From contig JBBDIE010000043.1 of assembly GCA_040880545.1 (NCBI GenBank), forward strand, positions 1 through 41,815: a stretch of DNA of 41,815 nucleotides, written 5' to 3'. Below, in pieces: positions 1-6,914 of the stretch. The notes below the pieces were generated by a model that was given only the letters and a program-made list of their open reading frames with translations, did no database searches and was not told where the DNA came from. A program made the translations under genes and the position numbers. The stretch is from M55B112 sp040880545 (GTDB lineage Bacteria; Bacteroidota; Bacteroidia; Bacteroidales; GCA-2748055). Within the stretch, counting starts at the first letter, position 1; every line of letters begins with the position of its first letter.

Positions 1-227
1 TCCACATCCGAAAGACTATAAATTCTATTCGCTAAAAGATGTGTATAAAGATTAGACGTGGAGAAGGGGGAGGCGCTTCGCTTAATATTCAGGGATTTCA
101 ACGATATTTTGGGGTTTTGTACCTTTGATTCAGTATTCAGAGTAAATATGTATTCGATAACCTGGGCGATGAGAATAGTTCCCGACAAAACCAGGAATAG
201 TGAAGTAAAAATGCGTTTCATTGACAT
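1..227 (-). CDS. Edge-truncated N-terminus of an exported or membrane-anchored protein
   Basis: A minus-strand frame opens at ATG 227-225 (a second ATG lies at 221-219) and stays free of stops to the window edge, giving about 75 codons. From the second ATG it begins MKRIFTSLFLVLSG and continues with a hydrophobic run to about residue 22, like a signal peptide or anchor. It then becomes polar, with many Ser, Asn and Lys (for example KISLKSLNIK). It lies 76 bases downstream of the thioredoxin-like gene on the same strand, so the two may be co-transcribed. No domain is recognisable in the visible part. A competing reading is the last 17 codons of a plus-strand gene (2-55); the minus-strand frame is longer and has a credible N-terminus, so I prefer it. 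Confidence 0.5.
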   Translation of the reverse strand, partial: MSMKRIFTSLFLVLSGTILIAQVIEYIFTLNTESKVQNPKISLKSLNIKRSASPFSTSNLYTHLLANRIYSLSDV

Positions 228-303
228 TCAACTGAGTTTTTAAAGCATGAATTTCCAAAATATTAGAAAAAAATTTATTATTCCGGCCAATTTAATTTCC
301 ATG

Positions 304-804
304 TTACATGTCCACCGGATTTTTCCTGGCTTTATATTTTTCCTCGTTGTAGTAGGTAAGTTTAGATGAAAGTTGTTCCGGTGTTTTGTAACCAGGTTCT
401 ATCTGGATATGTCTGAGTTCCTCATCCAGATAAACGATGGTTGGGTAGGACAACCTTCCTTTTGTAAGAATAGCGGCAACTTCGTGATATCCCCGTTTCC
501 CCTGATCCACAAAATAATATGTACGGTTTCCCAGGGTCAGGGAATCCTTCATTTCAGCATTGAATTTAACTGCATAAAAATGTTCATTCAAATAGCTTGC
601 TATCTTTTCATTTGAAAAAGTGTTGGCATCCATTCGTTTGCACCAACCGCACCAGTCGGTATAAACATCAACCATGAATTTTCTCGGTTCTTTTTTATTC
701 AGTTCAATGGCTTCATTGAGTGTATGCCACCTGATCTGCTCCTGGGCAGAGAGGGTTAAACCGGTGAAAATTGCAACCATAATAAATGGAGTCCTTAACT
801 TCAT
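304..804 (-). CDS. Periplasmic thioredoxin-like protein (DUF255/thioredoxin fold)
   Basis: A 166-residue exported thioredoxin-fold protein. From ATG 804 it has a signal peptide (about residues 1-20, ending LTLSAQ) followed by a DVYTDWCGWCKRM segment, with the WCGWCK redox motif at about 51-56. A later PTIVYLDEE stretch matches the conserved cis-Pro strand of the fold. Proteins of this type act as periplasmic disulfide reductases or relay proteins; the partner is unknown. The frame can be extended four codons to a TTG at 816, but the ATG puts the signal peptide in a normal position. It is transcribed divergently from the MFS transporter across a 182-base spacer. The fold is sure; the physiological substrate is not visible. 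Confidence 0.85.
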   Translation of the reverse strand: MKLRTPFIMVAIFTGLTLSAQEQIRWHTLNEAIELNKKEPRKFMVDVYTDWCGWCKRMDANTFSNEKIASYLNEHFYAVKFNAEMKDSLTLGNRTYYFVDQGKRGYHEVAAILTKGRLSYPTIVYLDEELRHIQIEPGYKTPEQLSSKLTYYNEEKYKARKNPVDM

Positions 805-921
805 GACTTGATACAAAATTTAATACTGTACCCAAGATGGGTATATTCTGGCAATTATAAATAAAATAATTCAATTTCATATATGTAACCAATCTCATTT
901 GGAATATGTTGCACAAACTGG

Positions 922-950
922 ATTGAAAATACACTTTTTTGTTACATTTG
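922..950 (+). promoter_or_regulatory. Bacteroidota-type promoter for the MFS transporter gene
   Basis: ATTG at 922-925, a 17-base spacer, and TACATTTG at 943-950, an exact match to the TAnnTTTG -7 consensus of Bacteroidota sigma factors. The predicted transcription start is near 957, giving a leader of about 30 bases before the ATG at 987. Confidence 0.6.
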
Positions 951-986
951 AAGTTTAATTTTCAGAAAACTTAAACAATTAACAGA

Positions 987-2798
987 ATGAATGCAGTTCA
1001 GAAAACTTTAAGGGATTCGGTCGCCATGAGATGGTTGGTAATGCTTCTGATCAGTGGATTAATGTTTGCCACTTATTACTTTCAGGATTTTTACTCAGGA
1101 TTGAAAGACCTGATGGAAAATGAATATGGTTTTACCAGTGAGCAATTCGGGCGGATCATAGGACTTACAACGATTGCCAACGTGTTTGGGATGATCATCG
1201 TAGGAGGGATCATATTGGACAGATGGGGAATTCGTATTGCAGGTTATGTGTTTGGTGGCCTGGCCGCTCTTGGCGGACTTGTTTCGGCGCTGACTGCATC
1301 TGGAATTATATTTGAAAGTAATACGCTGGCCGGTTTAATTATGGGCAGGATTCTGTTCGGTATCGGTCTGGAGGTTGTTTGTGTTATAGTCATGCGTACC
1401 CTGGTAAAATGGTTCAAGGGATACGAGATTGCCCTTGCCATGGGTATCAATATGGGATTTGGCCGTTTGGGCTCAGCCCTTGCCATAGCCATTTCCCTTG
1501 ATATTGCCGGTGGTACCGTTGCTCCGGCTGTTACATTTGCAGCTGGACTGATCGGTATCGCGATGATCATGTTCGTGATCTATACATTCTTTGATATAAA
1601 AATCGACAAGCAGGATAAGGCCATTGCCTCCCAGCAGTTAAATGATGATCCTCATTCGGCCGCTGAGGCGAAGGCGGATACTTCAGAGGATTTCAAATTC
1701 AATGACCTGGTGAAACTTGTAAAAAACAGTTCATTTGTTTACATATCACTGTTGTGCGTTGCGTTTTACTCAGCCGTGTTCCCGTTCATTCAGTATGCCC
1801 CTGACCTGTTGGTTAATAAGTTTGGGTTCTCATACATACTGCCTGAAGGAGCATCCGTGATTATGTTTGGAAGTGAGGCACTGGGCAATGCCTTTGTCTA
1901 TGTTGTGGTATTCCTGTTCGCACTGGGCATTACCCTGGTTCCCAACAGCATCACGAAAGTTTCAAATAAAAATATTGCACGTATTATAATCCTGGCAGCG
2001 TTTGGAATAATCGTTTATATGAACCGCGAGATGCTTGGAATATGGCTGGTTAACGGACCAAAAACCTCGGCTCTGATCCCCCTTGGAACCATCGTGTTCA
2101 CCCCAATATTTGGTAGTATTGTGGATAAACGGGGAAAGGCAGCTTCGCTGATGATGCTTGGTGCGTTGCTACTTATTTTTGCCCACGTTTCACTGGCTCT
2201 ATCGAATAGTCCGATTTTTGCTTATATGGGGCTGCTCAGTCTCGGAATTGCATTCTCTCTGGTACCAGCTGCCATGTGGCCCTCTGTAGCCAAGATTGTT
2301 CCTGAAAATCGTTTGGGTACCGCCTATGCTTCCATGTTCACCGTGCAGAACTGGGGGCTTGGAATTTTCTTCTGGGGAATTGGGGCGCTATTGATTGCCA
2401 TACCAGTAAATTCAGATACGAAAGCTGAAATTGATGCCATAAGAGTTCAGATGGAGGTTACAGAAACACAACCGAAAGAAGACGTATTATTGCTGCTGGA
2501 TAATATTATTGATGAGATCAAATCAACCGATGTAGAATACGCAGGTTCCATTGCAGAGGAGTACCTGTTTGAAATCAAGGAAAATTTCGCCGAACATGGA
2601 AGTCTGACCAGCGGAGAGATAAGTGAATTAATTAAACTGATGCAGGCGAATGAGATGCTGAATTATTACGACTACAGGATCCCTATTTTGATCCTGGTAT
2701 TGTGTGGTGTAATCGCCATCTTCCTTGCGTACCAACTGAAAAGGGCCGATGCAAGACAGAAGTTTGGACTCGAGCTGCCCTCAGGGGAGAATGGTTGA
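987..2798 (+). CDS. Major facilitator superfamily transporter with two large insertions
   Basis: A 603-residue inner-membrane secondary transporter. Residues 73-83 (GGIILDRWGIR) fit MFS motif A between helices 2 and 3, and GSIVDKRGK (376-384) is the matching motif of the second half, so the two-lobe MFS core is clear. The protein is about 150-200 residues longer than a usual 12-helix MFS protein. A hydrophobic insertion lies around 302-355, between the helices corresponding to TM7 and TM8. A charged soluble segment of about 90 residues (474-563, rich in Glu, Asp and Leu) sits just before the last helix. The substrate cannot be read from sequence. The next gene is a dipeptidase on the same strand, which makes peptide or amino-acid transport a guess only. 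Confidence 0.85.
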   Translation: MNAVQKTLRDSVAMRWLVMLLISGLMFATYYFQDFYSGLKDLMENEYGFTSEQFGRIIGLTTIANVFGMIIVGGIILDRWGIRIAGYVFGGLAALGGLVSALTASGIIFESNTLAGLIMGRILFGIGLEVVCVIVMRTLVKWFKGYEIALAMGINMGFGRLGSALAIAISLDIAGGTVAPAVTFAAGLIGIAMIMFVIYTFFDIKIDKQDKAIASQQLNDDPHSAAEAKADTSEDFKFNDLVKLVKNSSFVYISLLCVAFYSAVFPFIQYAPDLLVNKFGFSYILPEGASVIMFGSEALGNAFVYVVVFLFALGITLVPNSITKVSNKNIARIIILAAFGIIVYMNREMLGIWLVNGPKTSALIPLGTIVFTPIFGSIVDKRGKAASLMMLGALLLIFAHVSLALSNSPIFAYMGLLSLGIAFSLVPAAMWPSVAKIVPENRLGTAYASMFTVQNWGLGIFFWGIGALLIAIPVNSDTKAEIDAIRVQMEVTETQPKEDVLLLLDNIIDEIKSTDVEYAGSIAEEYLFEIKENFAEHGSLTSGEISELIKLMQANEMLNYYDYRIPILILVLCGVIAIFLAYQLKRADARQKFGLELPSGENG

Positions 2799-2895
2799 AG
2801 TTTAGAACAGGCACCATCAACGGATTTGAAATCAGGAAAACGACAATAATAATTGAATTGAAAGGTTCTATACAATGTGCAGTATGTGTTAACAG

Positions 2896-2909
2896 AGGAG
2901 AGGAAAATG
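2896..2909 (+). promoter_or_regulatory. Shine-Dalgarno-like AGGAG before an upstream ATG of pepD
   Basis: AGGAG at 2896-2900 stands 6 bases before an ATG at 2907, in frame with the dipeptidase. Using it would add 23 residues (starting MSNSHSYL) to the family-like start at 2976. Strong SD sequences are uncommon in Bacteroidota, so this is either a real alternative start or chance purine richness. Confidence 0.3.
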
Positions 2910-2975
2910 AGTAATTCACATTCATATCTAATGTCGATCCGGCCTTGTACGTATCAAATAAAAACACCAAATAAA

Positions 2976-4433
2976 ATGAGTGAAATAAAAAACCTACAAC
3001 CAAAAGAAGTCTGGAAAAACTTTTATGACCTGACGCAAATTCCAAGACCCTCAAAAAAGGAGGCAGAAGTTATCGCCTTTATGAAAAAGTTTGGAGAGGA
3101 TCTGGGACTGGAAACTATCGTTGATGAGGTAGGAAATGTAATCATTAAGAAACCTGCCACTTCAGGCATGGAAAACAGAAAAACCGTAGTTCTGCAGGGC
3201 CATCTTGATATGGTACCCCAGAAGAACTCTGATAAAAAATTTGATTTTGAGAAGGACCCCATACAATGCATCATTGATGGTGAATGGGTCACCGCAGACG
3301 GAACTACACTGGGAGCAGACAATGGCATCGGGGTAGCGGCTGCGATGGCTGTGCTGGAAGCGAAGGACCTGAAGCACGGACCTGTTGAGGCTCTTTTTAC
3401 GATCGATGAAGAGACCGGCATGGCCGGAGCATTCGGTTTGAAGGAAGGATTGCTGAATGGTGATATCCTGATCAATATGGATTCGGAGGATGAAGGTGAA
3501 ATGTATGTGGGTTGTGCCGGGGGTATTGACATCAATGCGGAAAAAGAGTATACACAGGAGGCAACTCCACCTGATATGGCTGCCTACAGGATCATCGCCA
3601 AAGGGCTTAAAGGGGGCCACTCAGGGCTGGACATTCCACTGGGAAGGGCCAATGCCAATAAGATCATGTTCCGTTTCCTGATGCAGGCTGAATCGGATTT
3701 TGGAATCCGGCTGGCTGAAGCCGGGGGCGGTGACCTTCGAAATGCAATTCCCCGGGAATCTTATGCAATCTTAACAGTTCCGAAAGAAAAAGCAGCACAG
3801 TTTGAGGCATTCGTTAAAAAGTACGATGCAATCTATAAAAATGAATTTGCCGAAACGGAACCTGATCTCTCTTTTTCATTGGAGAAAGCGGAACTTCCGA
3901 AAAAAGTTGCTTCATACAGGGATCAATATAATATGATTCGTGCGGTTTTTGCCACACCCCATGGCGTTGAGCGAATGAGTGTATCCATGCCTGGATTGGT
4001 TGAAACGTCAAACAGCCTGGCAATTGTTGAACTGAAAGATGGAAATTTTGCAGCCAGGTGTCTTACACGCAGCTCTGTTGATACGGCCAAAGAGGCTACA
4101 GCATGGCGAATTGCAGCTATTTACCACCTTATTGATGCCGATGTGACACTGGAGGGTTCGTATCCGGGATGGAAACCGAATATGGAATCACCTATTTTGA
4201 AAACTTCCCTGGATGTTTACAACAAACACTTTGGTAAAATTCCCGAAATCAAAGCAATCCATGCAGGATTGGAATGTGGTTTACTGGGAGGTGTATATCC
4301 CAACCTTGATATGATCTCCTTTGGACCTACGATCCGGTTTCCTCATTCACCAGATGAAAAGGTGAATATCGAAACCGTGGGAAAGTTTTGGGATTTTCTG
4401 GTGGCGCTGCTAGCAGCCATTCCTGCTAAATAG
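2976..4433 (+). CDS. pepD: Aminoacyl-histidine dipeptidase (PepD, M20 family)
   Basis: A cytoplasmic metallopeptidase that cleaves Xaa-His and related dipeptides. From ATG 2976 it is 485 residues, the usual PepD length, starting MSEIKNLQPKEVW as family members do. The di-zinc ligand motifs are visible: HLDMVPQ (His76), GADNGIG (Asp115), DEETGM with the catalytic Glu pair (145-146), Asp169 in INMDSEDEGE, and a C-terminal His457 in RFPHSPDE. The open frame extends 33 codons upstream, including an ATG at 2907 with an SD-like sequence, but that extension (MSNSHSYLMSIRPC...) has no family-like content. It follows the MFS gene with a 177-base gap, so independent transcription is possible. Confidence 0.9.
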   Translation: MSEIKNLQPKEVWKNFYDLTQIPRPSKKEAEVIAFMKKFGEDLGLETIVDEVGNVIIKKPATSGMENRKTVVLQGHLDMVPQKNSDKKFDFEKDPIQCIIDGEWVTADGTTLGADNGIGVAAAMAVLEAKDLKHGPVEALFTIDEETGMAGAFGLKEGLLNGDILINMDSEDEGEMYVGCAGGIDINAEKEYTQEATPPDMAAYRIIAKGLKGGHSGLDIPLGRANANKIMFRFLMQAESDFGIRLAEAGGGDLRNAIPRESYAILTVPKEKAAQFEAFVKKYDAIYKNEFAETEPDLSFSLEKAELPKKVASYRDQYNMIRAVFATPHGVERMSVSMPGLVETSNSLAIVELKDGNFAARCLTRSSVDTAKEATAWRIAAIYHLIDADVTLEGSYPGWKPNMESPILKTSLDVYNKHFGKIPEIKAIHAGLECGLLGGVYPNLDMISFGPTIRFPHSPDEKVNIETVGKFWDFLVALLAAIPAK

Positions 4434-5082
4434 TGTCTGTCCATAATGTCCGTTTGCTGCGTTATGCTTGTCGGGCCAGCGCGCATTGGCCCTTAGCGGG
4501 CTATTTGTTATGCTGCATTGAGGTTCGCCACGCAAGAGATTGCTCTAACTTCCCTCATTTAGCACGTTAAAAAATCCCTCTAAAAAACTCTGTCCTAAAC
4601 TCTGTGCAAGCGTGCTCTCTGTGTCCTCTGTGGTTAAAAATGGGCTCATACAATGAATATCAGCCCCATCTGACGCATCCTGGTTCAAACTTCCTCTGTG
4701 GTTAAAAAGGGCTCTTACGATGATCCAGCCACTCCACATTATTGACAGACTCAAATAGAGAAGTGTTGGAGAGAGGTTGCTGACGTAAAAGGCCAACGCG
4801 TATGGGCCGGTGGACTCCATTGCATCTCCTGCACCACCATTTTCCATACCTCCGAAAACTCCTTTCATCACCTTATTTTGTATGTTTATCACTCCGGGTA
4901 AACTATATGCTAACCTTTCCGTATAAGCAATTAGTTAAATATTTGCTAATTGCAGCCGTAGTTGCAACCAGATTCAGTAAAATATTGTTAATGTTAACAT
5001 AGATACCGAATAAACTGAATTTAAAACTTACTATCAGCGGATGAAGATTTATATATAAACTGATAATTAATTCTCTTAATAG
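4434..5082. other. Gene-free intergenic stretch with repeat-like composition
   Basis: No credible gene is present in about 650 bases. Three parts can be seen. At 4440-4545 there is GC-richer DNA with a perfect GGGCCA/TGGCCC hairpin (4474-4493) and the octamer GTTATGCT twice (4461, 4507). At 4588-4631 the hexamer CTCTGT occurs four times. From about 4625 to 4717 there are two copies of CCTCTGTGGTTAA followed by GGGCTC. The rest is AT-rich and holds the promoter of the next gene. The only long frame (minus 4892-4545) translates the repeats (TTEDTEST) and is judged spurious. Confidence 0.6.
4588..4717. repeat. CTCTGT-rich intergenic repeat with a duplicated CCTCTGTGGTTAA core
   Basis: CTCTGT stands at 4588, 4600, 4617 and 4626. 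The longer unit CCTCTGTGGTTAAAAA(T)GGGCTC appears at 4625 and again at 4693, differing by one inserted T. Read on the minus strand this gives TTAACCACAGAGGACACAGAG, a phrase I recall from intergenic regions of unrelated bacterial genomes. That memory is not evidence from this window. Confidence 0.55.
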
Positions 5083-5113
5083 TTTGATTTATTGTTGATT
5101 TTTATGAAATTTG
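5083..5113 (+). promoter_or_regulatory. Bacteroidota-type promoter for the T9SS cargo gene
   Basis: TTTG at 5083-5086, a 19-base spacer and GAAATTTG at 5106-5113 (seven of eight positions of TAnnTTTG). The predicted start of transcription is about 10 bases before the ATG at 5130. Confidence 0.55.
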
Positions 5114-5129
5114 AGCAAATACCTATATT

Positions 5130-5633
5130 ATGAAAAAAAATTTACCCATTATAATTGCAGCTGTATTCTATTGTCAGCTTGCATTTTCCCAAAATGTTGT
5201 ATTGTCACCAACAGTTATCGCATCAGCTGGAAATTATTCGGAAGCGGGAGGCATTAGTTTGTCCTGGACACTGGGAGAGGTAGCTATATCAACATTACAA
5301 GGGGGTGATATCATTCTTACCCAGGGATTTCAACAGGCATTTGATGGAAATGTGGGGTTCAATATCGACCCAATCAAGTGGCAGATTCTGGCATATCCGA
5401 ATCCTGTTTCCGATCAATTGAGAATTCAGTTCGACATGCCGGAAACCAATGATTTTATCATTGAGATTCAGGATGTAACGGGCCGGATCATCAGCCAGGA
5501 ACAGTATAAAGAGGTATACCCGGGCGATATGATCCAGGTGAATATGTCATCCTATCAGTATGGCGTATACCTGTTCCGAATTTCCACAACCAACCGTACG
5601 CAGGTTCGGGTGATCAGTATCAGTAAAATTTAA
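5130..5633 (+). CDS. Small secreted protein with a type IX secretion (Por) C-terminal tail
   Basis: A 167-residue exported protein. Residues 1-20 are a signal peptide (…QLAFSQ). Residues about 25-75 form a short beta-rich segment (SLSWTLGE, ILTQGFQQ) often seen just before T9SS tails. Residues about 86-167 are a type A T9SS sorting domain: YPNPVSD at 89-95, DVTGRII, then MSSYQYGVYLFRI and a basic end. Such tails send cargo across the outer membrane and are cleaved there. There is almost nothing between signal and tail, so the mature cargo is very small, perhaps a structural or adhesive peptide. It stands alone, with its own promoter and convergent to the DUF4831 gene. Confidence 0.8.
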   Translation: MKKNLPIIIAAVFYCQLAFSQNVVLSPTVIASAGNYSEAGGISLSWTLGEVAISTLQGGDIILTQGFQQAFDGNVGFNIDPIKWQILAYPNPVSDQLRIQFDMPETNDFIIEIQDVTGRIISQEQYKEVYPGDMIQVNMSSYQYGVYLFRISTTNRTQVRVISISKI

Positions 5634-5721
5634 GGATCTTTTCCATTTCCTGAACCATTGAGGACTCATCATCGTTCTTTCTGCTAAAAAGGGAATTGCT
5701 TTTGCGTTCTTTTTGAGGCAT
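5620..5721 (-). CDS. Possible 33-residue small ORF
   Basis: A minus-strand frame from ATG 5721 to TGA 5620 encodes a charged peptide beginning MPQKERKSNSLFSRK and ending MEKILKFY. It lies between two convergent genes and overlaps the last 14 bases of the T9SS cargo gene. I see no TAnnTTTG promoter before it. The amino-acid make-up is protein-like, but at this length chance is the simpler explanation. Confidence 0.2.
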   Translation of the reverse strand: MPQKERKSNSLFSRKNDDESSMVQEMEKILKFY

Positions 5722-5788
5722 GGTAGTTGAACCACATTTGGGTCGTAATTCCTTGTTGTTGAAACCATGACATGTATGACTGCGCAAC

Positions 5789-6898
5789 TTACTGGGTCAC
5801 GATACCGGATGCTGTCTTCACATTCACGAGTGCTCCTGCCTGGTATATGCTGATCCGTTTATTAAACAATAACCGGTTACCATGGACAACCTTGATATCA
5901 CATACTTCAGGAATTCTGTAGTAAAAATGGTTATACACTTCAGCTTCCGGCCCCTGTGGTAAAAGATTCCTGAAACTTTTTGCATTTCCGGCTGGTTCGA
6001 TCACCAACTCAACAGACTCACCCTCCCCGCTTGCCATTCCTCTTTCATCTGAAAAGTGATCCAGCACAATATGTTCTTTCTCAACAGACCCTTCGGGTAT
6101 AATGTAATAACCCTTCCTTAAATATTCTGTAAATGATTTGCCAACAAAAAGTGAAAGATACTCTTCTTCCAGCTTATCCAATTCATTAAAAGCAGCCTGC
6201 AGATTAAAATTATCGGGCATTGGGTCAACAATTCCTGCTGCAAGGTAATATCGGTCAGATCTTATTTCCAGGATCAGTTTCGCGGCCTCTTCTGCCTTTT
6301 TTTCCAGTGTCTTTCTTTCTATTTGTTGACTTGTAACAGGAACTCGCACAAAGGAGGTGTCTGTGATGACCGTTTTATAGATGGTCTGCTCCTTCATTTC
6401 CACATTCGACTCCATGGTCACATTCTTGAATTGGATACCATTTGTACCATCCTGTATTTTCTGCACATCAATATCCGTATCACTCAGAAAGTTTCCGGCC
6501 AGGATCAGATTATTTGTAAGGGCCCAATTTATGAGCTCATAATTGATTTTTCCATTCTGGCTGGTGAGAGAGTAAAAGGCTTTGCCATCCGGCTCGGTAT
6601 TGGTTTCAATTTTCACCTCTCCCAGGCGATATGATTCCTCCCTATTTTTTTTTACCCCTGCAATACCCAGTAACCGTAGTGCATAATCTGCATACGGACC
6701 GGGTATGAATACATCTTTTTGGTAATTGACATCTACCTTTAATCCTGTTTTCGGCAGCGCATAGATAGTTGATTCTGTATATTCAGCGGGTTCATATCCC
6801 AGGTTTGTCACTACAAACCTGCCTGGAGTTGCACAAGAAGCCAGTAATAAAAATATCGCAATACCTGAAACCCCGAATCTTTGCATCATGATGATCAT
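5789..6898 (-). CDS. DUF4831 family lipoprotein
   Basis: A 369-residue exported lipoprotein from ATG 6898. The N-terminus has a hydrophobic stretch ending LLLASC, with lipidation Cys22. The body matches the Bacteroidota family DUF4831: a TIYALPKTGLKVDV strand, the PGPYADYALRLLGI segment, then a long beta/coil region with a Lys/Glu-rich stretch (IERKTLEKKAEEAA) in the middle. The function of the family is unknown. The start lies 16 bases after the nnr stop on the same strand, so it is probably the second gene of an nnr operon. The frame reads back to 6943 inside nnr, but that extension would bury the lipoprotein signal. Confidence 0.8.
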   Translation of the reverse strand: MIIMMQRFGVSGIAIFLLLASCATPGRFVVTNLGYEPAEYTESTIYALPKTGLKVDVNYQKDVFIPGPYADYALRLLGIAGVKKNREESYRLGEVKIETNTEPDGKAFYSLTSQNGKINYELINWALTNNLILAGNFLSDTDIDVQKIQDGTNGIQFKNVTMESNVEMKEQTIYKTVITDTSFVRVPVTSQQIERKTLEKKAEEAAKLILEIRSDRYYLAAGIVDPMPDNFNLQAAFNELDKLEEEYLSLFVGKSFTEYLRKGYYIIPEGSVEKEHIVLDHFSDERGMASGEGESVELVIEPAGNAKSFRNLLPQGPEAEVYNHFYYRIPEVCDIKVVHGNRLLFNKRISIYQAGALVNVKTASGIVTQ

Positions 6899-6914
6899 TT
6901 TGTTAGCATTCAAT

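Noticed and set aside
2..55. C-terminal tail of a plus-strand gene (PHPKDYKFYSLKDVYKD)
   Set aside because: Protein-like but only 17 codons; the minus-strand frame over the same bases is longer and has a signal-like start.
58..243. 61-codon plus-strand frame from GTG
   Set aside because: Composition is not protein-like and it is antisense to the better minus-strand frame.
4545..4892. 115-codon minus-strand frame
   Set aside because: Half of it is a translation of the CTCTGT/CACAGAG repeats; no family resemblance.
4907..5002. 31-residue hydrophobic peptide (MLTFPYKQLV…), toxin-like
   Set aside because: No promoter or antisense partner seen; AT-rich DNA yields hydrophobic frames by chance.
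5547..5768. 73-codon minus-strand frame overlapping the T9SS gene
   Set aside because: Overlaps a certain gene for a third of its length and has no protein-like pattern.
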